From positions 222,001 through 286,000 of the forward strand of contig JAKJHU010000370.1 in assembly GCA_022316685.1 (NCBI GenBank): a stretch of DNA of 64,000 nt, written 5' to 3'. A program made the position numbers and the translations under genes. Shown here one piece after another: positions 1-11,812 of the stretch. The notes below the pieces were generated by a model that saw nothing but the letters and a program-made list of their open reading frames with translations, had not been told where the DNA came from and did no database searches. Position 1 is the stretch's first letter. Every line of letters starts with the position of its first letter. Source of the stretch: Progne subis subis. Its lineage: Eukaryota; Chordata; Aves; Passeriformes; Hirundinidae.

Positions 1-800
1 AATATGTTGTTCCTAATCAATCTGCCCTTATTTACATTTGTAAGCGCTGCTGACCGTGATATGCATGCCCTGAGTGTGCAACTGCTCCTCCACACCAAGG
101 GCTGTCTCCATCTCAGCAACTCAAAGGGATCTCCCAGATTTCTTATCTAGGTCATGCTCTGTGGTGAAAGCCAGGGAACTTGTCTCCTTATGTTGAGGGG
201 ATGCAGTCTACAGCCATTCATACCTGTTCAATGCCTAGGCAGCCCTGGCTGGTGTACAAGAGTTTCAGCCTTGACTTTAGTTGAAATGGCTTAATTTTGT
301 AGTGCTCTGCCTCTTAATTACATTCCCTTTGTTTTTATAACCTCTGATACTGCAGAGGAACAGGAAGAGCTTCACTCTACGTCCAAGCAGGTAAGGGATC
401 AATCCAATAGAGGTTAACAATGGGTAACAGATATTTACAGTGATTTTACTTTAACACATTTTTTCTAGGTTGCTCTTCACCTGCAGACACCCACCAAAAG
501 CATTTGCACTGCTGAGCATCTGATTACCCTAATAAAGAGAAGACAGAAATGAAGTGCAGGCACTTTGGGTTCCTGTAGTGTAACTGTTTACGAGAGAGCT
601 GACCATGGAAGAAGACCGACTTGTGGGAAAATAATCGGATTTTTCTATTCCCTCAAATGTTTGTCTCTCACACGGGTTTGCATTGCTCAAGTTCAGACTT
701 AGTCTGCCTCGGCCCTGTACTCCGCTTGCACACCTGATTCTGGCTTTGACAGAAGATCACAGTCGCTGGGTTTTGCAGGGCAGCCTGAGCCTCCGTCTCC
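1..800. other. unique non-coding sequence, no gene seen
   Basis: This is mixed-composition DNA with stops in all frames and no recognisable repeat family. It runs into the CpG-dense patch that begins near 815. I see no exon, RNA gene or mobile element here. Confidence 0.5.
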
Positions 801-814
801 TTTTTCGCTCCTAG

Positions 815-950
815 TGCCGTGTTGGCCACCGGACCGGCGGGGGATGCCGTCGGGGGGCGGCGGCGCACAGCGGGGAGCCTCTCCGCAGGGCAGCGCCGCC
901 GCTCAGCGCCCGCGCCTGGGGAAGGAGGCGGGCGGCCTCTCCCCCTCCTC
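815..950. promoter_or_regulatory. small CpG-dense patch
   Basis: About 135 bp is extremely rich in G+C and CpG (runs of CGGCGGCG and CGCCGCCGC type), set in DNA of ordinary composition. GC-rich but less CpG-dense sequence continues to about 1270. A TATAAAT heptamer lies at 1307-1313, about 360 bp to the right. Dense CpG in a bird genome usually marks a promoter, an enhancer-type island or an LTR. No LTR ends were found here. The open frames in this interval are short, overlap on both strands and are best explained by low stop frequency in GC-rich DNA. Its regulatory role is an inference from composition alone. Confidence 0.4.
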
Positions 951-1306
951 AGCCTTGGAAGAAAGGGAACTGCTCGAGCCGACTTGTCAAAATAATGCGG
1001 CTAATTACCCCTGATCTCCTTTAATGGAAAGCTGCTCTGCACGCCACAAAGAAGCAAATGAGGGATCTACAACACCAACCCAGGAGCGCTGGCATTTTCT
1101 TCTGCGGAGGGCTGCGGGGAAATTTGCCTCCAGAGGAATCTCTGAGGCTTCTGGGCTCCTCCCACGCAGTAGCAGACTTCCAGAGGACAAGGGCGCGCAG
1201 GAAGCTGTGGAATACAGTGGATGGAGCAACAGCCCTCTCCGTCCAAAACCACGAGGACATTCCAGCCCTAGCAGACCTTATCATATTCCACAAGGGGCTT
1301 TATCTC

Positions 1307-1313
1307 TATAAAT
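1307..1313 (+). promoter_or_regulatory. TATA-like box (TATAAAT)
   Basis: TATAAAT lies downstream of GC-rich DNA on the plus strand. A single heptamer is weak evidence, and AT-rich heptamers are common in this window. It is listed only because of its position beside the CpG-dense patch. Confidence 0.2.
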
Positions 1314-1319
1314 CCAAGT

Positions 1320-2060
1320 AGTCTTCAAATCAGGTTCTTTTCCGGGCAAAATGCCCCGCCACTTGCAGGACTTTAATGTGCATTGAGAGGGGAAAGTTAC
1401 ACTGAACCTTTTTTAGCCAGCCTGGACAACACAAGATAGAGCTCAAGTTTTGCATGTGTCAGAAGGCAGGGCACTCACTTCCATGATCTCTGCCATCGGG
1501 CCTTGCAGAAAAAAAAAGAAAGTTGAGTGACACAATCTCTTTGACCCACTGCTGGAGCAACAAATTTATTAGAGATATAGGCTTGAGAAATGAAAAGAAA
1601 GTAAAACAATTCAGTCTCATTGTATGTCTTTCTTTCATACTGCTAATCCGGTTTACACATCACGCCTACATGTCTCAATAGGCCTTTATACACTGTGGCA
1701 AAGGCAGAACAAAATAAAAGGTGCATGTGTGAGCGTGTGTGCATGTGTGTGTGAAATAAGGATAAAAACAGAGAAGCCTAAGACGTTTTAATTCAGTGGG
1801 GTCTGCCAGTTTTATATCTACAAACTTTTAAAATCAAATAGATTTTAGAAGATTCCTTCTCCTTCCCCTCCCTCCTCAGCCCTAATATTTCTAAACAACC
1901 TACTTGCTGTCCAGATACAATGTCGTACTGTAGTTCACATACACAATGCCCCTGGTAGCCCTTACCAGAAACTAGATACACTTATGAATCTGGTGCTGAA
2001 ACAAGGTGAGACTCTAACCACAGCCGGTGAAGGCTATCTGGTTAGGAACTGTGAAATACC
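1320..2060. other. unique non-coding stretch with a TG-rich tract
   Basis: No gene or mobile element was recognised. A short imperfect TG tract lies near 1721-1754. The stretch separates the two CpG-rich patches. Confidence 0.4.
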
Positions 2061-2063
2061 CAC

Positions 2064-2303
2064 CTGGGCTCCAACACTTCTTTTGAAACCATCCGACGAT
2101 ACTACGTGTCTCCCTCCTCCCTTCCGTGCTTTTGTCTCCCCCAGATCTATCTCCCGTAGTGGGGCTGAGGCAGCGGAGAGGGCGAGATCTGTCACTGAGC
2201 ATCCATCCCCCCAGTCTCCAGTCCCTGGGAGCAGTGAGACAGCACGCACGAGAGCGATGACAGCAGCGCTGTACCGGTCCTGATAGTGCCTGGTACCAGC
2301 CAC
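2064..2303 (-). other. candidate first exon on the minus strand (speculative)
   Basis: Minus-strand sequence from an ATG at 2303 stays open for 80 codons until a consensus-like splice donor, CAG then GTGGGT, at 2064. Without splicing the frame runs to 2034. The inferred peptide begins MAGTRHYQDRY, has ordinary composition and matches no family I recognise. The frame sits at the left edge of the CpG island, where a first exon would be expected. Another minus-strand frame overlaps it, and GC-rich DNA often holds long chance frames. I treat it as a hypothesis, not a gene. Confidence 0.15.
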
Positions 2304-2900
2304 ACGAGGAGTCCAATCCTGACGCCGGAGGCTGAAGCCAATATTGACATCAGCCTAAGGCGGCCCCTGTCCTGTAGAGCCTAGCCCCAGTGAAGTTTCT
2401 GCTCCCCACAAGGGAGCTTGTTCGGACCAGAGCTCACAAATGTGCGAAGTGCAGAGACCGGGGACTCGTTTGCTGTCCTCTGCGGCACCGCAGTCACATC
2501 AGGAGCCGCCTCCCACCAGCGGCGTGTACCCACCGCGCATCCCTACGGCAGCTCAGAGCCACCCCACGTCCCAGCTGGGTGAGGGCCCCGCGGCCCCTGC
2601 TCCACGCCGAGCCCTCGCCACACCCCGCCCGCCGTGCCCCGCGCTGCCGTCCTCGCTCGGGCCGCACCCTGTGCCCGGTCGGTAGCACAGACGGCGAGAG
2701 GGAGGCTCTCCCCGCCGTCTCAGTCCGCTCCGGACCCCGGCGAAGGCCGTGTAGCCCCTTCAACACCGCCCCGGGCCCGGGCTCTGTCCGCCGGGTCCCA
2801 CAGCCCCGGCGCGCTGCCGCCCCACCGAAGGGGAGGCACCTACCATCACTGCCCTTGCAGGAGTTGTTCGGGGATAGCCGTGCTGGACGTCTGGGTGCGC
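2100..2900. promoter_or_regulatory. CpG island, densest at about 2480-2860
   Basis: About 800 bp is GC-rich and keeps many undepleted CpG dinucleotides, with several dozen in the 2480-2860 core. A CCAAT pentamer occurs near 2336. The island is bounded on the right by a TTTCC pentanucleotide array. It lacks the TG...CA ends, target duplications and U3-R-U5 layout seen in the LTRs elsewhere in the window, so a host promoter is more likely than an LTR. Direction is uncertain. On the minus strand, donor-like sites occur at the 2064 edge (CCCAG then GTGGGT) and near 2840 (ATG then GTAGGT). Plus-strand open frames of 221, 97 and 81 codons overlap each other here and look like composition artefacts. 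A first exon of a gene or lncRNA extending outside the window is possible. Confidence 0.55.
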
Positions 2901-2945
2901 CCTCATTCACTGGTACTGACAGCTTAAATGGAACATCATTATTTT

Positions 2946-3034
2946 CTTCCTTTCCTTTCCTTTCCTTTCCTTTCCTTTCCTTTCCTTTCCTTTCCTTTCC
3001 TTTCCTTTCCTTTCCTTTCCTTTCCTTTCCTTTC
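2946..3034. repeat. (CCTTT)n microsatellite
   Basis: About 17-18 nearly perfect copies of CCTTT run on the plus strand, which reads (GGAAA)n on the minus strand. It borders the CpG island. The array creates the artefactual Lys-Glu-Arg-Lys-Gly-rich and Phe-Pro-rich open frames on the two strands. Confidence 0.97.
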
Positions 3035-3197
3035 TCTTTAAGCCAAAGGAACTGAAAATGTAAAAAAACAACCCTCCTATGTTGCAGACATTCTGCCGAG
3101 TGCTGGAAAGCCTCACAATTACATGACTGTTTCTATTAAGCAGCTCCATCGTCCTCTATGTGGGTGGTCTTCCGCTCAATAGGCAGGACCTGTCAGG

Positions 3198-3207
3198 GTC
3201 ACGTGAC
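3198..3207. promoter_or_regulatory. GTCACGTGAC palindrome (E-box / CLEAR-type motif)
   Basis: This perfect 10-bp palindrome has a CACGTG E-box core. GTCACGTGAC is the established optimal motif for the TFEB/TFE3/MITF group and is also well bound by USF factors. It lies about 300 bp from the CpG island, a plausible promoter-proximal position. The motif is seen directly; its use by any factor is an inference. Confidence 0.4.
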
Positions 3208-4340
3208 GGACCCGTGAGCGTTGCCCCTTTACAATAAACTTTAGGAAAAAAGGCGGAGGAAGGAAGGATGGGAGAGCCCCGCATCGCTGACCCCGCTCTG
3301 CTGTTCCCCCCAGCAGCGCAGCACACCAGAGCAAGTGGGTCTCCTTCAGCCTCTGTCTCCTCTGTCTGCTCCCATGTGGGATGTCGAGGGGAGGACATCT
3401 CGAGGATACCTGTGAAAGGTACCAGGTTGGTGGAATTTGGTTTCCTTGTCAAAAGAAACACGTAGTTGGGTGGGCACAGAGAGGAGAGAGGAGTTCCCTT
3501 CTGGCTGCTGAGCACCCCAGACTGCACCTGATTTAGTGTGTTTGTTTCTAAAAGCTTTATGCCCATCCTCTTAATTTCTGGTAGAATCCACTAGAAAGGC
3601 ATCTTTCTGGTGAAGCAGTGCAATGCAAGAAGTTACCACCTGTGAATAACTCCTGAATGTTACTTGGGAAGACCACTGTGATTTTCTTTTTAAAAGCAAC
3701 ATTTTCTTGAATAATTATAATTAGGATATACAAGCAGAAATACTACCTTTTTGGAGCTTCTGCTGGCTGGTATTGTTACAGGACATGAGATGAGTGTTGT
3801 CAAGTTGCTCCCAAATTAGAGCACATTGTAAGGAATAAATGACCTGCCTTGGAAGACTTGTTACTCATTGTTTATGGATGACCCCTTTCCTCTAGTCAGT
3901 CACATTTGATTTACTATTAGATTTAGAAGCTCTAGAATTTATTTGGAGAATAAAATATATTCTATATTGCTGAACTCCTGTGTCCAAATTGCCCAGATAA
4001 TTCTGTTTGTGTTATGTTTTGAAAATGTGCTTAATGATTGGGTTCAGTGATTCACATGATTTTTTGAATGCTCTTTAGCCATTTTTTTGTATCACTCTAT
4101 TATCAGAGAATTCCACTAGTAGAAAATAATGTGTATGTTACAGTCATCATGTTCATGAGTACATGTTCATTATCAACAATATAAAAAGCTTTGTATGTGA
4201 AAAACTGTTACAAAACTTCTTACAATCCAATTGCATTAAACAACCTATGCTCCATATATATGATCTGCTAGGTATAAAACCAGGCTAAGTACCAAAATAA
4301 TGAGTAAGAAGGACTTTATTTTTTCCCCTACAGGTGTTGG

Positions 4341-4373
4341 TTTTTTGGTTTTTTTGTTTTTTTTTTTTTTTTT
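4341..4373. repeat. T-rich run
   Basis: A poly-T tract is interrupted by a few G residues. It is low-complexity sequence. Confidence 0.9.
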
Positions 4374-5219
4374 AAACATAACAGGGGCTTGTGTCAATGA
4401 CAAAGACTTGGAAGAGCATGGGAAAAGACATTTTACAGGATTTTAAAAATGTACATGAAAAACATGGGAGGGAAGGGAAACAGAGAAAACTAAGCCCAAG
4501 CTGACTGCTGCTGAAAACCAGATGCCCTCCCTCTAAGCAACATGTTTCAGTTTTATCCTGTTTTATTCCCCTTTGCTCCTATACAGATAAAGACATATTT
4601 CAATCCAATTATCTATTTTCCTTCTGAAGCCACTGCTTCTGAAGTTCCTCAGCTAAAGCTATTTTGGCTGTACCTGTGGGTGATTCTGCTAAGAAAACCA
4701 TTCCGAACGTGTGACAAGGCCATCTTGTCAATAAGCATGCACTGCTCCTCTGTTTGAGACACCATTAGGCAGACAGCTAGCTAAGACTAAGAGAACAGTC
4801 TAATAGTCTTAGACAGGCTAGACAGCCTCACACCTGGACAACTGAATCTTGTATGAGGCATCTGCAGATCGGATCTAAAGCAAAACATGTTTCTGAGTTT
4901 TGCTTGTTTGTTTTCTACAAAAAGATGATACATATATGGTATTTCCTACCATACTCTTCTTACTCTTTTATTACTCGGGTCTTGACCCTCCAGAATATGA
5001 GTATCATTTTCTCATCACCCAGCACTTAAAAAGTCGCATGGTTTACAGCCATAAGCGAGGTCATCTCTGAAGAAGAAAGAGGAAGGGAGACACTGAATAC
5101 TTTGTTTTCATTTGTTATGAAAAGTCAGCGCAGCTTTGAATACAATTCTGACAGTCCTTTGCTACTTGTATCACATGTATCTTGCTATGGCTAGTGATAC
5201 AAGAAACCCTGTGAAAAGA

Positions 5220-5224
<5 letters not shown>

Positions 5225-5279
<55 letters not shown>
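5225..5279. repeat. uninterrupted poly-A tract (55 A)
   Basis: There are 55 consecutive A residues, preceded by ATTT and followed by GTTCTCC. No retrogene or SINE body was recognised upstream, so the run is not clearly a retroposon tail. Runs of this length are prone to slippage and to assembly error. It is the source of the poly-lysine and poly-phenylalanine frames across this site. Confidence 0.97.
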
Positions 5280-5282
<3 letters not shown>

Positions 5283-6034
5283 CTCCAGAAAATGGTACTA
5301 CCAGAGCTGTTAAGATCATTTGCCCCGTCCTTTTTCTGAAGATGAGATTGGTTCATTCCTATGACATTCCTGGAGGATGTTTGCCCAGTCTGGCCTTTAA
5401 AATCTCCTTCCACAACTTTTCTGCTCAAATAATAGGGAGTATGGTTCTGGCTGTAGGAAACATATTAATATTTTCTCAACGTCTAACCCAAAATGTACAT
5501 TTCTATAGTTTAGACATATTGCTTCTTTTCTATTTTAGCATGGATTATAAAATATATTTTGTTTCTCATTGCACAAAAAAGAGATAGTTAGGTGTTATAC
5601 CTGTCTTTCTTCAGTTTTTACTCTCCAGGCAATTCATTCTACCTGTCTCCACTGGCATATTTTCTAAAGCCGTAATGAGTCTTACCAGTCTCTCCACAGT
5701 CCTCCACAGATGGTTCCAATGTTGTGGTGGCATTTTTTTTCATGTCCTCAGGATTGAAGTCATTATTATCCCCAGATCCCTTTCTCTGTTATCCTTCCCT
5801 GAAGTTGTCCCTTTAAGCATGTCTGTATGTCACTGGAAAACACTTCTATTACACCTTTATGTATGATATTCAGCTGTCATTATTTTCATACCTGCTTTTC
5901 TTTGATATTACAGTGCAATAATAAGCACTACAATAAGAACATAATGCAAATAAGTATTCCAGTAAAAATTTGGTTATCATTTATGAACACGATAACACCA
6001 TAACACCAACTCTGTTGGGCCTTTAAGGGAAAGG

Positions 6035-6063
<29 letters not shown>
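6035..6063. repeat. poly-A tract (29 A)
   Basis: This is an uninterrupted A run in AT-rich unique DNA, with no recognisable retroposon body attached. Confidence 0.95.
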
Positions 6064-6066
<3 letters not shown>

Positions 6067-7278
6067 AATCTTGCAAATGAACTCAAAATTCACTGACCTA
6101 AGTAAAATATATTGCTAAAAAGTTTTTGATAAAAAGTTTTTCAAAGATTAGTAAGCATCAGAGCTCAGCTGCTAGAAATTAACCCATCTTTTGTATATGT
6201 ATAACCTAACAGTATATGATTTACTTGGCTAATTAATTGACTAAGACTGACAGTAGAGTTCAGAAAGTCACATCAAGGGTACAAGACCTAATGGCACACC
6301 AAGGATTCCTACCATACCAACAGAAATGTAGAGCTGAAGAAAACTCTGCAGAAAATAAACAAGCTTAATTCTCAGGCCATTCTTGACTTGATATGAGTTT
6401 GATAAATCTAAGAAACCTCTTAGGTCTTCCCTGGGCTAATGGACAGCCCTGACCTGAGAAGTTTCTCACATTTATTGGTATAACTAACCTAGCAAATGAT
6501 TTTTGGTTGTTCATACAGGAAATACAGAGAGGATGTTAGGGCCAGAAGGCAAAAGAGAAGCAGATCTTCTGTATGGTCTCTTCTCATCAGTGTTAAAGAC
6601 GGAGCTGTGAAATTTCATATATGTGTGCCTTTTCATGTATGTGGTCTTTTGCTGATCTTACACATCGTCCTAAACATGGTGCAAAACATCTCCACAGGAC
6701 TGAAAATTTCCTGTGGTGCAGAAAAGTCACACAAGCAGCAGCACCTGTCAGAGTACTTGACAGGAATTTATCTGGCTCTAAGAAACAGAATCGCACCTTG
6801 TACCTACTGAAACTGTGGTAATTAATGAGAGGACTAATGGTTAGGGGGAGGTATTGAAGTATGTACCAGTCTATAAACTCCATTTCTACTGCAGCATTTC
6901 CCAGTTCTATGCCTCTCTGTGGGAGAGAGTGGGACAACTCATCCAAGAGAGTCTTGGAATCTAGTGAAAAATCCCCTGGGAACCTGAATACTAGTGGCCA
7001 TGGTAAGCCATGGAGCTCTTCTACAGTTTTGCTGACAAGTCATTCCTACCTGTCTGCCACATGAAGAAGTGTTATATAAGGGCTAAACAATCTGCTATTC
7101 TCCCTGTAGTGCTTTGTAGAACACTAGCAGTTACCAGGACTGAGGTGATTTCCTGTGCCATCACTCGTTACTAACCATATTTGACTCCACTTTTAAAACA
7201 GAGTGGGAGTTATGTTGAGATGTTGGGGTCACATGTGGTAAAAAAATGCCCAGTGGTGGTTTGGTAAATTATGGTGAT

Positions 7279-7282
<4 letters not shown>

Positions 7283-7309
<27 letters not shown>
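7283..7309. repeat. poly-A tract (27 A)
   Basis: This is an uninterrupted A run followed by TC and seven more A residues. No retroposon body was recognised. Confidence 0.95.
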
Positions 7310-7311
<2 letters not shown>

Positions 7312-8466
7312 AAAAAAATTGGAACAAGCAGAATAGTTGGGAATCTAGACAAAGTCATTGGTACACCAGTCTTTCTTCAGATCTAAAAGACAAACAATGA
7401 ACTTCAAAGTTAGGTGCATGTTAGGACCAGTGCCCATGAATTTAATTATGCTGAGTTTAATTAGAAATGAGAGGAAAGGTATTTGAACTACTGAAATAGA
7501 GAGGAGTTAAGAGGTGTTATCTTCTAATATAGCTGAGAAGCAGGAATTTATTGCCGAGGAAGCACACAGAGGTTTTTAGAAGGAGCTGGAGGAGAAAATG
7601 GAAGAGGGTTTTTTATGCGTATTATATTCACACTTTAAGTATACCCTAAACCTCTTAAAGGATCCAGGATTTCTAATGTCTTCTCTATTTATGAATTTCA
7701 GCTCCCAAGTGCATAATTTGAAGGGAGTTTTTAATAAATGAAGGGCTTGTGAACCCAAAAGCTATCATTTTTTCTCCAACTGTACAAGCTCAATTAATAA
7801 AAAAAATCATCTCTGCCTTTGCATCTTCCCATTTTAACAAACTGGCAGCTCAGCTACAAGGAAGTTCAGTGTTCCTGGATCACAAACTGCTGATCAGGAA
7901 GCCTAACATTCTTCTCTTTAGGCTTTTAGTTGCTTTTCTATGGAAGTCAGGACAGAAATCTGTCTTTGCTGATGTATTTAAGCCCTGAGGTGTAAGAATT
8001 GTTAGATCACTCTTGACATTTCTCTTAGCTAGGTTAGCTAAAGTTTTTCACCTCAGATAAATGCCAGCCATGTGCCTCAGTATCATGAAGCTGTATTTTG
8101 TATGGTTTCTTTGCCTTTTCATTTTGTCAAGTACTTTCACATTCCTCTGGGGGAAGAGCAGCCAGTTAGCTTCCTCTACTATATTTAATGAGGCTGGGAA
8201 AAAAAATATTGCATTGTAAATTGCAACCCAAGACACTCTTATGGAGGAGTATATTTCCTCTTAAATAACAATGGAAAAATTTTACCCTATTATTTTGCAA
8301 AGCAGGGAAGGAATGCACAGTGCAATTCTTTCCATCTTCCTACAAGAATCATGCACCACAATAATTTTTTTACATTTATTTTGTAATTTTTTTTCTTCAT
8401 TAATGATGTTATTTACTATAAAGTAAATGTATAAATGAAGTCTTAGCACTCACTATGCTATTACAC

Positions 8467-8484
8467 CAAGAAAATATTTTCTTG
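8467..8484. repeat. 18-bp perfect palindrome
   Basis: CAAGAAAATATTTTCTTG reads the same on both strands. Flanking ACAC and GTGT extend the symmetry imperfectly. It could be a chance AT-rich palindrome. Confidence 0.7.
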
Positions 8485-9299
8485 ATGTGTGAAACATAAA
8501 AGCATATGTGTTAGTGATGTTCAGTGATGTGTTATTGAGAATTCTGTACTCATCTGTAACAAATTGTTTTGACAAACAATCTAGCATTCATGATTCAAAG
8601 ATGTACTCGTGTTTATGAATCTATATTTAATGTTTACTTGTGTTTCTGTATATTGTCTTTATTGCTACTAGTGCCATTGCACTTTATTTTGAAAAAAACC
8701 ACAGATTTGTTCTCTGAACAGGTGTTTGGAGCTTTGCAAATGGCTATTTCCAACTTGTAGTGATAGCAGCTCTTCTGATTCACTGATGACCTATGACTTA
8801 TATTCTCTTTTCATGCACAATGTTCTTGCTTTTGGGACATGCTTGATTTCCTCCACTTCATACGATGCCAAGAGCCCCTCTGTAAACAAACAAACTAACA
8901 AGCAAACAAGAATCCACTTTAAAATCCTGGAACCTTACACAGAAAAGTGGGGCGTTCCTGTCCAGGTAGATATTTGTGCTTCTAAAATACCTGTGTGGTG
9001 GTAATTTTTTGTGCAACTGTTCAGTTGCAAACTGAGGCTACACTACATGGAAAAGCTTAGAAAAACTCAGCCTGTTAGAATTGTGGGCTTATTTCCAACT
9101 GTGATGACTTCTCTTAGAATTAATTGCTCTTGAATTATATGGTGCTGTTGAGTTATTCAACAGAATTCTTCCATCTGTGTGTCTTCATATTATGAGCTAA
9201 TTGAAGAATTCATTGCTTGTTTTCAAAACTAATAAAGCATTCTGACCTGCTCATGGATCCTTCAAGACTCACAATTAAGAATATTGTCTTTTTCTTCTT

Positions 9300-9364
9300 C
9301 TTTTTCTTCTGTTTTATTTGGGGTTTGGTGTTGGGGGTTTTTTTGAGGGGTTTTGGGTTTTTTG
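9300..9364. repeat. GT-rich low-complexity tract
   Basis: The plus strand is almost entirely G and T (GGGGTTTGG and GGGGTTTTGGG-like blocks) after a TTC-rich start. It resembles degenerate telomere-like or GT-rich low-complexity DNA but has no true TTAGGG array. Confidence 0.7.
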
Positions 9365-11640
9365 CAAACCAGGTGCCTGTATGCTACCTATATATCCTAT
9401 ATAGAAGCTGTGTGGGCTGAATGACACTAGGTGAAATTTTAAGCAACTATACAATCTGTTGTGCAGAACTGTACTTTGAAAGCTGTCTTTGTCTGCTGAC
9501 CTACATAAAACCATTAAAGCTTCTAAACCATATTTTCTTGGCATATTACTTCAAATGAATGCTTTAGAGTGTGAATTGCTTTAAATAATTAAAGAGAAAT
9601 GTAAATGGCTTTTGTCATACTGCCACCAATCACAGCTTTGGTTTCATCACATCATTCTCAGGTGTTGTTGTTGGTTTTTTTTTTTTTTTTTTTTTTAATT
9701 CTGCTGTTAACTGGGAAGTACTGTGGCCTAAAATACTGTCAACAATCAGAAAAAGGTCGATAAAATTAGACAATCTGAAGAAACACCCCTTGTTGTGTGA
9801 CATCAAGAGGAATGCTTATGCTTTGATTAAGGTAATTGCTATCAGCATCACAGAACTTTGTAGGTGAGAATAGCTGTCATAATGGGAAGGGGGAATCTGA
9901 CCCATCAGGTGTAATGAAGTCTGTACTGTTCTATAGTGCTAAGTGTATTTTAAACTGAGATTACAACAGCTTGATATCAAAGTCTATTCTGTTGCTGTAG
10001 CTTAAAGAAACCAAATGCCTCTTTATTCTCCCCACTCCTACTACTCCTGACTTTGTCGTTAGGAAAGGCCACTGAAAAGCAAACAAAAGAATGGTGTCTC
10101 ATTAGTGGTAGATGTCAGGGAACCACATTTTCTTTTGCTTTGTTGGCACATTGCTTTCTTAAAAGTAATCACCTTCAGCTATAATGGAGTACTCCACCAG
10201 GAGGAAAATTAATCCTCCTCCTCAGCTGCCAATCAGGGCCACAGAATGTTCCAAGAATTCCACAAGATGACACTCTTAGCAAAATAAGAGTAGTTTGGGA
10301 TATTCTTTGCCTTGGTTTTCTTGTGAGGCAGTAATGACTTACAGGGGTTTCATATTGCTCTGGAACTCTTACCAAGATTTCAGCACCTGCGTCATAACAG
10401 CAGCTCTGTTTTTTTCTTCTTTCATTAAGGAATATACTGTTTACCCACAAACTGAGCAAAGCTGTCATGAAAGTTGCACATGTATCACTAGGGAGTAATT
10501 GCTAACTTTTGCTAGGTAATAAATGTCTTTTTGGAATGGGGCTTTCTTATATGAAAAAGAAAACAACAAATACACCAACAAAAATGCATTCAAATCCAGA
10601 ATTCCTGATATTTCATTCTTAGCTGCTACAGTAGGCAGCAGCCCTCCTGGCTGGTTCAATCACCCTGACATTTGTATGAGACCAATAGGAAGCTGTTCTG
10701 AACTTGTGCTTTCCAGTGTTAGTTGGTTATGAAGAAAAGGAAATGCAAAGCTATGATACTCCTTATTTTTCTTCCTCAATGCTTAAGAAACATAAATACG
10801 ACAATACTAAGGCTGAATTCAATGTGGCATATACATCTTCAGAGGACATTCTGTAGATCTATACCATGGGGAAGGAATTTAAGACACTGAGAGTTCTTGT
10901 GGTAACCTGATGGGCAAATGGTAGTTATGTGAGGAATCTTTAGTTTTCAGACATTGGCTTGAACAAATAACTTTGTGTTTAAGTATAAAATTGAAGTGTA
11001 AGATAGGGACTATCTCTAGGTGTTTGGTAACACTTGAAAGTGAATTCAGATGAAAGGATCTGAGTTTATGGCATTTCAGCTTTTTCTGGCTTATTTCAGC
11101 TCTGCATAATCTCACTGGAGAGCAAATGGACCTTCCTGTTTTTTAGTTTACACATTTTCAGGATGAATTAACATGCTGTAGAACACAGCTTGACAAAAGT
11201 TGGAATCTATTTGGGGACAGCTTTCCTACTTTACCTCTAATCAAGTTTTTTTTTCTTGTATCTTCTTTAAGTGGGATACAGCCCTGCCTACACTTTCAAG
11301 CTATTGCAATATAAATAAGTTAATACATTGCAACCATATTGAAGCCAATTGCTAATTTAATGATTGAAAGAGACTCTTTTACATTTTACCTAACCTTGTG
11401 GGATATCTCTTTGTCTCGCCACAGCATAAATAAATAAAAATAACAATACGTTGATATGTGGATGTTAATCTGAAATGTTGACAGTATCCTTCAATTTGTA
11501 AAACTGGGCTGAAAAATTGATGTGCACCAGGGTCCTCATGAGATATCTGATGCTTCTGAGTAGGTGAACAGTTCTCTGTAAACAGGTTTTCTTTTGTTCT
11601 TACCCCATTTCCAATTACAGTCTCTGCAGGAATCAGCACT
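9365..11640. other. unique non-coding DNA
   Basis: No gene or mobile element was recognised. A poly-T run occupies 9675-9696. Confidence 0.45.
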
Positions 11641-11641
11641 A

Positions 11642-11670
11642 GGGGCGGGGGTGGGGGGTGGGGGGTGGGG
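11642..11670 (+). repeat. G-quadruplex motif, five G tracts with single-base loops
   Basis: The plus strand has G tracts of 4, 5, 6, 6 and 4 bases separated by C, T, T and T. Four or more tracts of at least three G with one-base loops is the classic pattern of a very stable parallel quadruplex. It sits immediately left of the A/C-only tract. Folding is an inference from the pattern. Confidence 0.85.
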
Positions 11671-11675
11671 AGAAC

Positions 11676-11812
11676 AAAACCAAAAAACAAAACAATCAAC
11701 AACAAAACCCACAAAAACAACCCCCCCCAAAAAACCAAACCAAACCAAAAAAAAAAAAAAAAAACAAACCCAACCCACCAAACAACAAAAAAAATAAACC
11801 AAACCCACAATG
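11676..11812. repeat. A/C-only low-complexity tract
   Basis: About 135 bp of plus strand is nearly all A and C (CCAAA, AACAA and a C8 run), so the other strand is nearly all G and T. The extreme strand asymmetry keeps frames open on both strands and explains the 212-codon minus-strand frame and several plus-strand Lys/Pro/Asn-rich frames. The minus-strand translation looks like a Phe/Trp/Val-rich membrane segment but is an artefact of this composition. Confidence 0.9.

Larger units (their letters stand above)
3250..9300. other. AT-rich unique DNA with homopolymer runs, no gene seen
   Basis: No CR1, LTR or coding exon was recognised across this stretch. Open frames are at most about 117 codons, scattered on both strands and without family features. 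The only notable content is homopolymer runs and one perfect palindrome, listed separately. Confidence 0.5.

Noticed and set aside
2390..3055. 221-codon plus-strand frame over the CpG island
   Set aside because: Overlapped by several other frames on both strands, Arg/Pro-rich from GC content, and ending in the TTTCC array. No domain, no family.
9300..9364. Possible interstitial telomere repeat
   Set aside because: GT-rich but without TTAGGG units in tandem, so only low-complexity sequence.
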